NCBI RefSeq assembly: GCF_032854445.1
Contig: NC_088295.1
Location: forward strand, 79,328,028-79,392,027
Source of the DNA: Liolophura sinensis
Lineage: Eukaryota; Mollusca; Polyplacophora; Chitonida; Chitonidae
Direction of reading: 5' to 3'
Length of the DNA: 64,000 bases
Part shown: piece after piece, positions 36,488-48,759 of the stretch
How the letters are laid out: each line of letters opens with the position of its first letter
How positions within the stretch are numbered: the first letter of the stretch is position 1
Translations under genes and position numbers: made by a program
The notes under the pieces: model-generated
Databases searched by the model: none
What the model saw: the letters and a program-made list of their open reading frames with translations, nothing else
What the model was told of the DNA's origin: nothing

Positions 36488-36718
36488 CCGCCAAAAATAC
36501 ATCTCCCAAATGAAATAATAACTAAACAAACATCCAAACATCTGCAAATCGAACAATCGCCTCCGAAATAAAATAAGTGTCCCCCAGTCGGAATAAGCAT
36601 CTCCAAAACCAAACAAGCATCGGTCAAACCAAATAAGCATCTCCAAATAATGCGCCTCCCATATCGAATAAAGCTCTGACAAACAAGCATCTGGTAAACC
36701 AGATAAGCATCTCCGGAA
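36488..36718 (-). repeat. 20-bp minisatellite, inverted arm 1
   Basis: Degenerate units of about 20 bp of the type AAACCAAATAAGCATCTCC, the reverse complement of the array at 36922-37275. About 10 units. The ORFs in it are artefacts of the repeat. Confidence 0.9.
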
Positions 36719-36921
36719 CAAGGCTAAGTGGAAGAAACAACTTTCGTAGACCAAGCATTATGGAATAAACTGAGGTTCCTTCGAACAAAAGATAGCGTCC
36801 TCGTGTGGCGGCGACATTGAAAATCATTTTACAAAGCGCAGGTGGGACGTAATAAAAAATTCAAGCTTTCACACTTTTTCGCCAAGCACACAGATAACTT
36901 GTTAGACAGGACTGGTTAAAC

Positions 36922-37275
36922 CTCTGTTTGGTTTGACGTATGTTTGTTTTGATTTTGAGATGTCTATTCGATTTGGAAGATGCCCAATTGTTTGGTTTAG
37001 AAGAAGCCTGTTCCGTTTAGAAGTTGGTTATTTGATTTGAGAGATGTTAATTTGGTTTAGGAGATGTTTATTCGGTTGGGGGATGATTGTTCGGTTTGGG
37101 AGATGCTTATTCAGTTTGAGATATGATTGTTCGGTTTGGGAGATGATTATTGAGTTTGAGAGATGCTTGGTTGGTTTGAGAGATGTTTTTTCGGCTTGGG
37201 AGATGTTTGTTTGGTTTGGGGGATGATTGTTCGGTTTGAGAGATGCTTATTCGGTTTGGGGGATGATTTGGGGGA
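36922..37275 (+). repeat. 20-bp minisatellite, inverted arm 2
   Basis: Units of 20 bp of the type ATGATTGTTCGGTTTGGGAG, regular from about 37083 to 37275 and degenerate before that. With arm 1 it forms a large inverted pair around a spacer of about 200 bp (36719-36921). Confidence 0.9.
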
Positions 37276-37539
37276 AGTCTGTCAAAGCATTCACTGTCTT
37301 GCAATTTCCCAGTTTTCTAGACACTTTGTGTCTTTGCAATTTTCTTGTTACGTACTCCCATTTTCTATACTTTATCTTTACTGCTATGGCACAGAGACAA
37401 ATATACAGGTTTGCAAAAGAATATAATAAAAGACGCACAGCATATATTTGTCATTTGGTAACAACAATGCCTTCAATAAAAACAAATACCTACAATTACA
37501 CACAATAACAGTAATATACAGATAATAGCATGAAGTCTC

Positions 37540-39335
37540 AGTACGGAAAGCTGACAATAAGGAGATGGGATTTAAAAGTTTTGAATTTTGACGTTTTTAA
37601 ATAAGGCCACTAAGGCCTTAAGTGTGCGTTTCGTCGGCCTCTGCACGGTTTCCTTCCACCATAATTCCACCATAATGATGCCGTCGCATCAGTATAATAT
37701 ACTTGGCCACGGCGTAATAGGCCATTCAAGTTAATAAATTTGGCGTTTTCACATAAATGTTGACTTCAAATGTTGAACATGAGACAATTTTTTTAAAATT
37801 TAAAATTCTGGAGAACAAAAGTAAGCAAAAATCTACATGAGACGATTTATAACACGGAATCAATAAATCGTCAGTAATATTATACCGGAGTGTGGTAGCC
37901 TTTCCTTTTTCACTCACTATCAATGTTTTAAATTAATCAGCAGATATCACTGTGTTTTTTTGCCTATCAATGAACGTCTTCTTCGCGCCCAGGAAAACAG
38001 ATTGACATGCTGTCAGGTAAAATTACTGAGTGGTTTGCTCAGCGCTAGCACCAACTTGGTTTCTATTACACATCTGTCAAGCGTTCTGTGAAACAACCCG
38101 CACCAGCTGTCAGCTCTTCCTAATTGTCAGCAGCACGAAGAAAATGACCACGTCGAAGTTGTCCTGGAATTCAAACCCACACCTACAGAGGTAACAGTTC
38201 TCATGCGTAAGATAATACTTACTCAGCGCACTAATGCCTGACCACAAGTCGCTACTTCATGCATTAATATCGTTAACAAATGAAGGAAGGCGATGCATTT
38301 AGAACTGTTATCGAAGAACCTAACTAGCATATAGGATTAACATGGGCACAAGATATAACCTCGCGGGAACTGATTGCTCGGAGAACTACAAGATGGAGAC
38401 GGTTAGCATTTTTGATCGCTGTTTTTCTTTCTTTAAGTTAAAATTAAAGAGGCCGTCAGAAAGTTCGCTGTAATTACTCATTTGACAACCTGTCAACAGT
38501 TTTTTCACATTGCTGTGATAATTATAGTTTTCCAAATTTTGAATCGTGACTGTTGTGATTGTGCCTGAAATGTTTCAATAAGTCAGCGGTTTCCCGGGGC
38601 AATCTATTCAGTCACTATCTCTTAAAATAAGTATCTCATGTCATATAGGTCTTCAGCTCTTTAGCCAAATAGACAATACATTTTCCATAACAGTCCTTAT
38701 TTTGCAACCTGAATAACACACGAGTAGTGAGGCTTACCTTTGCTTGAGACAACTCATGGACAATTAAAAATGCTGTTTAATATCTCAAACAACCGTAAAC
38801 AACTGCAAAAATTAAAAGTCTTGGTATTTCATAACTTTTTATGGGTTTCTGGACAATGACCCCAACAGCATAATTAAAATAAAACTGAATGCGACGTAAA
38901 ACAATAGTGAAGTGATATAACAATTAAACTTTCTGAACTATGGGCCCCCTTGTTGATTTGTTAATCTGATTTAGCAATGCCTGTTGCATCAGCTATAGAT
39001 GTTTGAGTTAGATACCACCTACTATACCACATCGAGATATGAGACGTGGAAGACCTAAAGAAAATGTTATCCTAATTACTTGTAATGCTGCTTTTGAAGC
39101 GTTAATAATTTGTGTTATTTAAGCCATCAAAACTCTTTCCATAGTATATGTTGTCATATTTGTTGTGTATGTATTGTATACACTCAACATCATATGAACT
39201 GGATTTTTTATATTGCTTGTTTTAAAACAGAGATTTTGTCAAGTTCATCATTATGCAAAATTTTTTTATCTCATTATAATTTTTTATTACTTTTCTTTGC
39301 ACTGTATCTTACGTTGACATCATAAATTTAGTGAT
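37540..39335 (+). repeat. Direct copy of the large unit (internally shortened)
   Basis: 37555-37600 matches 16.18-16.24 and 44.53-44.58 kb; 38010-38120 holds the core; 38270-38470 matches 17.11-17.36 and 26.31-26.55 kb; 38835-38905 matches 45.16-45.23 kb; 39090-39200 matches 45.35-45.45 kb. After 39.35 kb it continues at 39.86-41.85 kb with the block matching 33.9-36.5 kb, so about 6 kb of the unit is missing here. Confidence 0.75.
37630..37740 (+). mobile_element. S2-type SINE, 3' fragment
   Basis: CTGCACGGTTTCCTTCCACC, ATAATGATGCCGTCGCATC, then TTGGCCACGGCGTAATAGG, CATTCAAGTTAATAAAT: the 3' body and tail of an S2 SINE, diverged. Confidence 0.65.
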
Positions 39336-39350
39336 ATCTCACAATTTAGA

Positions 39351-39713
39351 GTGAGTGAGTGAGTGCTTGGGGTTTAACGTCGTACTCAACAATTTTCCAG
39401 TCATATGACGACGAAGGAATCATTAGGGTGCATGCACGTGTAATGTGCCTCCTTGTTGCAGGACGGATTTCCACCGCTCTTTTATTTAGTGCTGCTTCAC
39501 TGAGACCACTTACCGAAGGCAAGTAAGCGGCCCGCCCGAGCCATTATACTGATACGGGTCAACCAGTCGTTGCACTATCCCCTTCATGCTGAACGCCAAG
39601 CGAGGAAGTTACAACTTCCTCTTTTAAAGTCTTAGGTGTGACTCGATCAAGGATTGATCCTGGATCTACCGGTCCCGAAGCGGACGCTCTACCAACTGTG
39701 CTATCCGGGCCGG
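39351..39713 (-). mobile_element. S1-type tRNA-derived SINE, complete, with target-site duplication
   Basis: Flanked by a perfect 12-bp duplication TCACAATTTAGA (39339-39350 and 39714-39725). Read on the minus strand: a tRNA-like head with ATAGCACAGTTGGTAGAGCG (A box) and GATCCAGGATCAATCC (B box), a body with GTTGACCCGTATCAG, AAGTGGTCTCAGTGAAGC, GGAAATCCGTCCTGCAAC, and a 3' tail GAGTACGACGTTAAAC, CCCAAGC, (ACTC)n. Pol III-driven, non-autonomous. Confidence 0.95.
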
Positions 39714-39725
39714 TCACAATTTAGA

Positions 39726-39850
39726 CCTGCAGTAGCGGACCGGTCGTGAGTTTCCTCCGGCCCCTCTCCGGTTTCAACCTCACCATTATTCGGGCCGTCA
39801 TCGTAAATATGTTTGAGTACTATGTAAAACACCATTCAAGTAAATAAGTC
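39726..39850 (+). mobile_element. S2-type SINE, 3' fragment, next to the S1 SINE
   Basis: CGGTCGTGAGTTTCCTCC, CCGGTTTCAACCTCACCATT, CGGGCCGTCATCGTAAATAT, TTGAGTACTATGTAAAAC, CAAGTAAATAAGTC. The S1 target duplication abuts it, so S1 landed at its 5' edge. Confidence 0.7.
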
Positions 39851-39859
39851 AATATTTTA

Positions 39860-40047
39860 TTTTCAAAAGGGTTGACTCATACATTTACTACCATTTATAT
39901 AAAAATGTTGGGAAATAAACCTGCAGTTGGGATCACTTTTGTTTATTTATTCGTTTTAGTACAGTTTAACTGCGAAATCAAGGGTGGAAGCCTTATTTGA
40001 AGGTTGTCGGTTGAATGCGCATTAGGAACAGCATTTCGACGCCGACA
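39860..40047 (+). repeat. Block matching 34.0-34.13 kb
   Basis: GACTCATACATTTACTACCA and GTTGGGAAATAAACCTGCAG, TTGGGATCAC parallel GACTCGTACATTTCCTACCA, GCTTGCAGCTGGGTTCAC near 34009-34090. Confidence 0.55.
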
Positions 40048-40301
40048 TTTTATTTATTTATTTATTTGATTGGTACTGTACAATCAAGAATATTTCACTT
40101 ATACGACGGCGGCCAGCATGATGGTGGAAGGAAACCGGGCAGAGACCGGCGGAAACCCACGACCATCCGCAGGTTGCTAGAGGAAGCCAAATGAGCTGGA
40201 ATTGAACTCACAGCGAGGTCATTGGTGCATTGGTGGGGGGGGGGGGCTCCTGAATCATTACGCTGCTTTAGCGCGTTAACCAATTAAGCCAAGGAAGCCC
40301 C
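40048..40301 (-). mobile_element. S2-type SINE, full length
   Basis: The best S2 copy. Read on the minus strand: a tRNA-like head GGCTTAATTGGTTAACGCG (A box) and GAGTTCAATTCCAG (B box), a body GCAACCTGCGGATGGTCGTG, CCGGTTTCCTTCCACC, GGCCGCCGTCGTATAAGTG, AATATTCTTGATTG, and an (AAAT)n tail. The flanks CCGACATTTTA and CCGATGTTTTA look like an imperfect target duplication. A run of 11 G at 40217-40227 probably expanded after insertion. Confidence 0.9.
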
Positions 40302-40519
40302 CTCCGATGTTTTAGCAAGCTACTGGAGGCAAGAGATCCTCAATGAACTTCACACAAAACCATCTAAGCAATTATGTGAGCGTTGTCCACCGATCATTTC
40401 CACCGCAGTGTCATAATAGGTGAGTTGGGAGACCCTCGACAATGCCCTTCCAAAGATGAGATGAAAGGCAAAACTTTTGTCCCCGAGCCCGAGTGCTTCA
40501 GTGGAAAAGTAACATGTTC

Positions 40520-40760
40520 AGTTCGGGATAAGTGTAAGCAATAGTCAGTAGGCATTTTCACACAAGTCTGGACACTTCGGTTGTGAATTGTTAGGTAAAG
40601 AAAGGTGTAAGTAGTAGCCTGTGTGCAACCGCGTGGGCACTTTGGTTAATGGCTATGTGGATTAGTTGATATGTGCATAGAGGTGCATAAAACAGTCTAC
40701 AGGCGTTTCGGTCGGTGGGTATGTGGAATACTGGGTTGTTATATATGGATTAGAAATGTC
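40520..40760. repeat. Degenerate units of the 82-bp repeat
   Basis: AGTCAGTAGGCATTTTCACA, CAAGTCTGGACACTTCGG, GTGAATTGTTAGGTAAAG, AGTAGTAGCCTGTGTG resemble the 34.3-kb unit. Two to three decayed copies. Confidence 0.6.
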
Positions 40761-40791
40761 TCATGTACCAGAAGTAGCTCACAGATACACT

Positions 40792-41018
40792 CAAAAAATG
40801 AATCTGTTCATTTTAAAAGAAACTCTGTTGTTTGAATGATGCTAGAATGAATTCTGCTTTTGTAACATATTATTCTGCCAAATATAACACATACTCTATT
40901 CATTCAAAATAACTATTCTATTAGACCAACAGGATATTAAGAATACATTCTGCCATCACTCAGACAACAAACTTTCTGTTAAAATTACCAGAGTTAAAAT
41001 TAACTCACTTGAATGTAA
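40792..41018. mobile_element. Possible MITE
   Basis: Very AT-rich 227-bp piece starting ACACTCAAAAAATGAA and ending CACTTGAATGT; the ends are weak inverted repeats. It has no counterpart at the paralogous site near 35.7 kb, consistent with an insertion. Weakly supported. Confidence 0.25.
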
Positions 41019-41039
41019 TCATGTTGGCCGGAAAGTTAA

Positions 41040-41850
41040 CATGTTTTCATGTTCAAAGTTGGGCGTTAATAATGCAGACAGTAACGTTTCAGATCTCAGA
41101 TTTTTTAATCTCATGGAAACCATATCCAATGGTTGTACATGAAATGAATAAATCATGAAACACTTAATTTAGCACTGTCAAAACAATGCAGTAATGGATG
41201 GCATATGTCCCGAGGTCGTAGAAACCATGGACCCCTGCTTTTGAGGGGACGTGGAAACAAATAAAGGCGTCTTGATGCCAAAGATTGTTAGCATAACAAA
41301 AGATCAAAGCGGATTTGCACACAGCCGTTTCCATGGAATACTCATTCCCCAAGCCATGTTTAAATATTTTAGAAAGGTAAAATTAACATCGAAAGGATCG
41401 CCAAAGCTTAAAGCTCCCGGGGCGTTAAAGTGACAAATATTGCAACAAAATATTGCATTCTCAGAATAGTCACTGATAACCTACAAAGCGTTTCTGCCCC
41501 CCAAAACTTCATAATATCACAGGAAATCTTTTGTTCTAAAAAAATTCTTTCGTCTTTCAAATCGTTTACAAATAAAGGGGTTTAATCCAAGTGGATAGAG
41601 ACTTTCGTTGTAAAACGGAAATTCTAACATAACACCTGCAGGCATTATGATAAAGTTTTCGACTCATCCCGAAAAGCTTGCTTTTTCAAGTTGAAGTAGC
41701 TTTTCAGGTCACTATCCAAGCAGATTTGAGAAGCAAGCGATCTGGAGACATGGCATAACGGTGTATGTGTATCAACAGATGGGATTATCATCAACAGTCT
41801 AATCCACCAAACGGTCAGCGGTGCAGGCAGATTGAGGAGGGCTAAACAAA
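41040..41850 (+). repeat. Block shared with 35.78-36.48 and 56.4-56.94 kb
   Basis: Shares GGGCGTTAATAATGCAGA / GGGCATTAATAATTCAAA, the AAAGGCGTC segment, GTTTCCATGGAATACTCATT / GTTTCCAGGGAATATGCATC, GTGGATAGAGACTTTC / GTGGATAGAGATTTTC. Non-coding. Confidence 0.75.
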
Positions 41851-42249
41851 ATAACAGCTGGGATGTGTTAAGGAGAGTATTTGGGTTCTCAAAGGAAGAG
41901 GCTGCTAGCTAACTGGCGGGTAGACCTACATGCTACCCCATACACTGTTACAAGGCTATCGTAACATACATCATGTTACTCTGCTGCACATGTATTACAT
42001 TAAACCAATATTTGTCTGCCAAGCTATCACGAAAGTCAACATATTCACGGCTGTATACACAGTGTAAGGATTTTCAGAATACCTTGGACACTGGTCGAGT
42101 GAAAGTCTGTCTGAATTATTCATTAATTTGATAAGTGTTTAACTCACGAAACTTTCACTTTTACGATGGCGGTCAAGTTTTTGGGCGTAATTAAGAAACC
42201 GCGGTAGCCAGTGTAAGCCACCAATCTCTGCTGGGTGTATGTCAATCTT
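41851..42249. other. Unassigned non-coding; trace of an S2 SINE near 42120-42175
   Basis: AAGTGTTTAACTCACGAAAC, TTTCACTTTTACGATGGCGG looks like a strongly decayed S2 3' end. Nothing else recognised. Confidence 0.35.
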
Positions 42250-43126
42250 CTTGTCTTAACACTACAGGCAACGCACCACTGGTCAACGGGGATATATGGT
42301 TTGCAGTCAGTCGCTTTGATCATCTGATACCGGCCTATGTGAACGTCAATTCAGCACTGGTACAACCAATTTCATGCTTTGATTGAATTATAGCGCATGA
42401 CTTGTAAGTAACATTTGTGTGTTTGAAGATTATGCTAGAATGTTTACATGCACATGACGCATAGATGGTGAGGGTTATGTGTATGTCAGGGTGAACGCTT
42501 GAGACAGAAGTTCATATCAATATCAGAAGCTAAAATGAAAACCTAAGCTCCATGATAGGCGTTTTAGCGAGCAAATTCAGAAAGAACGCGCATCAAAAAC
42601 GTTCACATTTAACAACCGCATCTGCTCCCTTGTGCCGATGTTTTGAAAATAATTTCCCATCATATCTCAGACAAACCACGACAATACCGCCATGCATCAC
42701 AGCTGCCTCAATGAGACACAATTCTGTACTCAGACACACTGTGTGGACATTAAGCCTGTAATAAATTTCCCTGTTTCATAAGAATCTTCACCACAAGAGA
42801 TGTAGTGCCAAGTGTGACAGTTTCCAAGGCTTCAATAAGACTTGAGTGGCGTTAAATCTCTGTGCTCCGTTTACCCCCGATAATCCTGTGGTAACTTTTC
42901 CACAGGATCAGTTCTTTTTTTTATAAACGTTGTGTCATAAACTGACAACATTCTGTGTCGGTGAATTAGGACTTTCGATCAGTGATAACTTTCACGTATA
43001 CAATGAAAGCACATGTTTGTCGGAGCACGACCATGTCTGATGGCTGTTGGACAATCGATTTTCGTCTGTTTGGTATTGATAAATTTTAAGCGTAATGTTG
43101 CCTGATGTAATGATGTCAGTGGAACG

Positions 43127-43154
43127 TAAATAAATAAATAAATAAATAAATAAG
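43127..43154. repeat. (TAAA)n microsatellite
   Basis: Seven tandem TAAA/AAAT units. No SINE body is recognised next to it. Confidence 0.9.
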
Positions 43155-43689
43155 AAGTTCTGAATATTCCCATTCTACATAGTGCCAGGTAATCCCCTCA
43201 TATACTGTTGAATTATCAACACATTTTACCAACCGATATCGTTTCATAAAACATATATGAGTTGGAAATTTGTGACAAGTTCAATACGAGTATGTAACTC
43301 AATATCGTAGACCCATGAGTTACAAAGCGATAGAAGGCTGTGAGGGAAGGTTATTATTGTCCTGTAAGCACATTACACTGAATGTGCAATAGATGAATTC
43401 CCTCAGTTCCCTTCCATGTGGATTAAACTATTACTTACCCGTACATCTTGTCTAAGAGATCTTGAGCTAAGAAAAGTATGATGTAAATTCGAGTTTCTGG
43501 CCTGAACTACTGGTGGCCGTGAATGCAGATGCAGTGTGCATTGTCCTACATACAGAATTTATAGTTATCGAAAGTCATCGTAATAAATTTAGATGCCTGC
43601 ATGGTGCCTTCCACTGTACTTGTTGTTCCATATCCTGAAACAATATCTTGTAGGTATATTGTGCCAGTTTTAAAGCTCAGCATGTTGCA

Positions 43690-44037
43690 CACGGATGTTG
43701 TACACTAGAGTTCTCGTCCGCCCCTGGGGCGGAAGATCCAGGGTCAATCCTGAGTCAGATCACACCTAAGACCTTAGAAAGGAGTTTTTCGCTTCTTCTC
43801 TTGGCATTCAGCATTAAGTTGATAGTGCAACGACTGGCTGACCCGTATCAGGATAAAGCCGCGGGTGGGGAGGCTTACTTGCCTTCGGTAAGTCGTCTCA
43901 GTGAAGCAGAACTAGATAAAAGAGCTGTGGAAATCCGTCCTACAACAAGGAGGCACATCACACTTACATGCACTCCTTCGTAGTCATATAACTGAGACGT
44001 TATATATAACGTTAAACCCTAAGCACTCACTCACTCA
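43690..44037 (+). mobile_element. S1-type SINE, plus strand
   Basis: Head diverged (CTAGAGTTCTCGTCCGC, GAAGATCCAGGGTCAATCC). Body: CAACGACTGGCTGACCCGTA, TAAGTCGTCTCAGTGAAGC, GGAAATCCGTCCTACAAC. Tail: CATATAACTGAGACGTTATA, CGTTAAACCCTAAGC, (ACTC)n. A 60-codon ORF through it (43801-43983) is repeat sequence and not a gene. Confidence 0.9.
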
Positions 44038-44590
44038 ATAGCGTTCTCCTGGACAAGGGCTAATAACGGAGCTATTGTTGTCGTGCTTTGCCTTGACTGA
44101 TGGGTTCGGACTTATTTCAAGTTTTAAGTGTGTTATATCCTGAATTGCTATGTCATATATGTTTCATGTAAATTCATTTAAGTTGAGAGTGACCTCCCCT
44201 TGTATTACGGAGTTATGCCCCGGAACGATAGAGCCGCGAGGGGTACGATGTCTGGAATTGTATTGGCACAGTCAACATATACAATCTTTGAAATGTATGT
44301 CATCAGGTTGCCCGTTGTGAACATAATGTCTTCCAATACCACCGAGCCTTTATGTCTTTAAGATTTGTTTCATACATATCAACATTTTCTACACCTAACC
44401 TTTCCATATTGGCATGGAGGCAAACTTGAGCAACACGAAACGCTGATCATCATAGTTACATATATCTTCAATAGAGACAAATATTTACAATTTTGCCCAG
44501 TAATATACACACAATGCCGTCTGGTGTCAACAGGGAAAGCTGAAAATAAAACATGGAATTTCAACGTCTCGAGTGTTGGCGTTTCTAGAA

Positions 44591-44658
44591 GGCCTGCCGT
44601 GGTCAGAGTACTAACGCATTGATATAGAAGCCTCTCACCAATGCGGTCTCTCTGAGTT
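44591..44658 (+). mobile_element. S2-type SINE, 5' head fragment
   Basis: AGGCCTGCCGTGGTCAGAG, ACTAACGCATTGATATAG, AAGCCTCTCACCAATGCGGT, TCTCTGAGTT: tRNA-like head of S2. It occupies the same unit position as the minus-strand copy at 15010-15201 in the inverted unit. Confidence 0.7.
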
Positions 44659-44659
44659 A

Positions 44660-47600
44660 AAATTGACGTCTTTCCGTAAATGGTGACATCCGATCTTGAG
44701 CAGCATGAGACAAGATCATAAAGAGATATGTTGTATTCTAAAGGTTTCCAATGCTGGTGAAAGAAAGTTTGGACATGACGTGAATTATCCATTTATAATA
44801 CACAATTAGTTATTCTTCAGGGGTATTTTACTGTAGTGATTCCCCGTGGCGACTTCACTCATTCTCACGTATTTTAAAATAAAAAGTAACAGTTTCAAAA
44901 CATAGCGTGTCCATCGCCGCACAGAAGTTCTGTCTTCTATTTCTTGTCAGTAAGATATGTACATGCAGCTCAATGAAATAATGTAATAAAACCTTTTATT
45001 TTTCAACCTGACACCAACTCGTCTAGTGAGACTAATCATGTTTGATACAAGTCACGGACGAGTAATTTGTGCATTAACTCAGTCAACTGTAAACACATTC
45101 ATGAGTTCAAATCTAGCTGGAAAGTGAAAGTTTTGTTATTTCTTAACTTACTATGGGTTTCTGTTCATTGACGCCAGCAGCATAAAACAATAACGACGTA
45201 AAATAACAATGAAACTAGATAACAATTGATCATTCTGAACTAAGGTCTGCCTTGTGGATTTGGAAACCTGATCGAGTTAAATGTGTGACGTAAGCTCGGC
45301 GTGCGAGGCGTGAAAGACTTTCAGAAAGTGTGCAGAAAGTAATTTATTGTAATGCCGTTTTTGAAGCGTTAACTATTTGTGTTTTTAAACAGTCACAGTT
45401 TGTTCCATAGTATATATTGTTATATTTATTGTACTGTATACACTCAACATCAGATGAATTGCACTGTTGTAAAATTAAAATTTTGGCAAGATCGTCATTA
45501 AGTAAAATTATTTATAAGAAAGCTTACGGTAAGAGACTGACGTCTTATTGTCTTTGTGACAAGAGAGCCTTATATTTCACCTTTAACTGTGAGAAAAACA
45601 ATATCAACTGAAAAACCAATTTGGGAAAATCGTAATAAATTCTTCAGATAGATTCCCCGAAGGACAAATCTCGGCATAGATATCGTGAACTTATCTGCCA
45701 TCGTGGACTTCATACCACACAAAGATCGGTACAAATAAAGCTAAAATTGATATCCAACAAGATTGATATCTGACGTTTTATTCATTGTTTGAATCACATT
45801 TATCTCATTATCTTTTATCTGTATTTCTTTTCTTTGCAATGTATCTGTAGTTGATATGATAATATTACCAAACTGCATTGCTTCTTTGACACAATTTCTG
45901 TGAATCGTTTTGACAAATGATTTTGTTCAGACAGATTAAGGAAAATGGTTGTGAAGACAAGAGGAAGCCCCGTGAATTCTGCTACATTTGCCTATTATCC
46001 TTTACATCTATGTGAATATGCAACTGATGTTTTCTGTTTTATCCGCGAAGTGTTAGGGTGTCGGTGATAAACCACAGGTCTTTAACAAGCTACATTAGTC
46101 AAATGGTGTTCTTGAAACCTATAGTAATTGACACATAATTTCTAAAAGGACTAGGCCATTTCGAAATAAGGAGATGAAACATGACCATCTCCTACACCAT
46201 CAGGGCAGTAAATGTAGGGACCATTAAAGAATGTATCCCAGAACGAGGTCTTGACACGCTATCCGACGAAAGACTCTCATACGGCCAACCATACACTCCA
46301 TGAATCAAGCACGCTTTTACCAACCTAGGTCTTTTACGATCATGGTGTCTGTGGAGTTCGCAACATGACACCTACAGTCCCACCGAAGGGACATTTCATC
46401 TTATACTTGACCAAATATTTCTTTTCACTCAACGCCTGTTAGCCTGATCGGAAGTGTGTTTGCGTTCGACAGGTGATAGATTACGAGGAAAGAATCCGAA
46501 ATTTATGACAACTGTGTCTAGACACATGCCTCATTGTGATACGATTACTCCAACAATATATTTTGTTACTTTTGCTTTTGAGGTTTGATTACTTACTCTT
46601 GTCACACGTAATATAATGACGCTTGCTTGTCAAACCCGAGTTAGGTCTGACTTAAACACTGTCCATATTTGTACTTTACCGCATGTCTCTTATGTTTCAA
46701 TTGTACTAATTGGGACGTATCATTTAAAGTACAAATCCAGGACGTTAACATTCTATCACCCAATGTCCATTTATTTTATTTTGTTTGACAATGTGTCATG
46801 AAGGTTAGTACTAACAACCAAAAACAAACAATACAAAAATCGGAGCTAAAAGAGAAGTTTTGCGAATACATATATATTTTTTTCTCTCCAGGCTAATTTA
46901 ATCTAATTCTTTATTTGATTAGTGTTTTACGCCGTACTCTCAAAGTAATTTAAGCCTGACCTTATCTTTGACTGAAGATTTACAGTGAGAACGGAAATTG
47001 ACTTCCATTTTCCACGGATTGGTACAAATCAAGCAAGTACCTAACTACGATGCCATATGATAAACAGAGAGATATATAGTTCTGTTCTGAGACTTGCAAA
47101 GCATCTGCTCTGAGAATAACAAGCCGTTGTTGACTGTCCCTTCTCTTGGTCTACTTCCTAAGGGCATTCCATTTCGAGTGAAATATTGGTTATCCGATAA
47201 TCTGAATCGCTGCTAAATTATTAACAATTTTTAAGAGCTAACGCAATTTCCTGTCTTTTGAAATTTCAATTTAAATCGCACTTTCCATTTCTTAAAAAAG
47301 CTTCATTTATCTCAGAATTAACGATATAATTTCAACACAATTCGAAGGACCGGTATTCCATTCCGTAAGACTACGGAACTGGAGTAAGATAAAAGAGAAC
47401 ACATTTTACAAATACAGAAACTTAATGTTCTTATTCCCAGGAAATGCAATAAGCTAAATGTGCACTACCATACGTCTTAAAAGAGAGGAAAGCAAATTAT
47501 ATAGTTTTAGTTAGCTCGGTAAAGCTGGCACACGATTCCGACACAATATCTGCATTCTGGTGAATATGATGTTGCATGTTATGTTGGAATTTTGTGTTAA

Positions 47601-48759
47601 TGTCAGCGGACTACTTTATTTATTTCGATAGGAAGGTGGAAAGACACCAAAGTAACCACAGCTATTATGTGTTTGTTCAACTTTGTATTATTTGGAAGCC
47701 ATGGCTTATACCATGTTAGAGAAACCGGAATGACGGTGTTGCGTCATGTGTACCCCACGCTACAAACATGACAACGCAAGACGGGTTCAGCTGACGTCAG
47801 TCAAAAAAGCTGCATTCTTAGGTATAGGAATAATTCGCGCCGAATTAATTAAAGTCGGTAACTTGGCGAAGCTTTCGATTTTCTCAATGTGTGCAGTTTT
47901 ACTGACTTAGGCTACCGAAGGCTACCTGGGTTATGAACCGCTATAAAAGTTTAAAACCCAATGCACGTACATGCGCGGACAGCAATGATTTATTCATAGC
48001 CACTACACACAGTGTATCCGGTAGGCACTGATCAGACTGTACAACACACCTATAAACCACGATACACTTACATACAGGAATCATTCCACATACACACACA
48101 AATGTATGGGAACAATTGACCTTTCTTTGGACACCCTATACACGTATGTGTAGGGGAAGTGATGACAAGAGTGACCCGTATAAACTTGTGTGAAACAACA
48201 GTCAAACTGTGTCCCCACCTACACGCATGTGTACAGGGAGGAATGATCTAAATCGGTGGAATCGGCATTCCTCGCGAGATCTCGCAGGTTTGAACAAAAC
48301 AAGGGGGTGGCTCTCTCGATCTAAAGCGGCTGAAAGGTGTGGTTTTACGATAGTTGCTGTATGAAACATACATCGGATATGTAAATAAGAAATGCATGGA
48401 TGACCAAAACCAGAATATTTCCTTTCTCATCCAGTTCCATGGTATGTATAGATTTGTTATGTGACTGCTAGAACGACAACTCAGACAGATCATTTTGTAC
48501 ACATATCATGTCCAAGCCACTTCATTAGTAAAAGCAAGATTAACTAACATGGGAAACATCGCAAAAGAGAAAAACAACAGCCAAATATGGCCCAGTTTGG
48601 TAGTCTGGACATCAACAGAAACAACAGCAGAGAACTCCTGACCACAACTTTCTTTTCATACCGACTAGAAATCTAGTGGAAATCTACCATCATACTCACA
48701 GTTGCCGACAAAGCAAGTAAAAACATGGCCGATTTTTCACCGCATCATCTCACATGCAA
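44660..48759. other. Non-coding part of the direct unit
   Basis: Landmarks match 26.0-29.5 kb. A decayed S2 3' end lies at 46908-46955 (TTTATTTGATTAGTG, TTTTACGCCGTACTC). Around 48000-48245 several ACACATACACAC and GTATGTGTAGGGG pieces recur loosely. No gene recognised. Confidence 0.45.

Noticed and set aside
36439-37304. ORFs with WFERCLFGLGD-like repeats
   Set aside because: Translations of the 20-bp minisatellites; opposite strands and frames are equally open.
43801-43983. 60-codon ORF (similar to 55687-55875)
   Set aside because: Both are the same stretch of the S1 SINE body; the similarity is repeat-derived.
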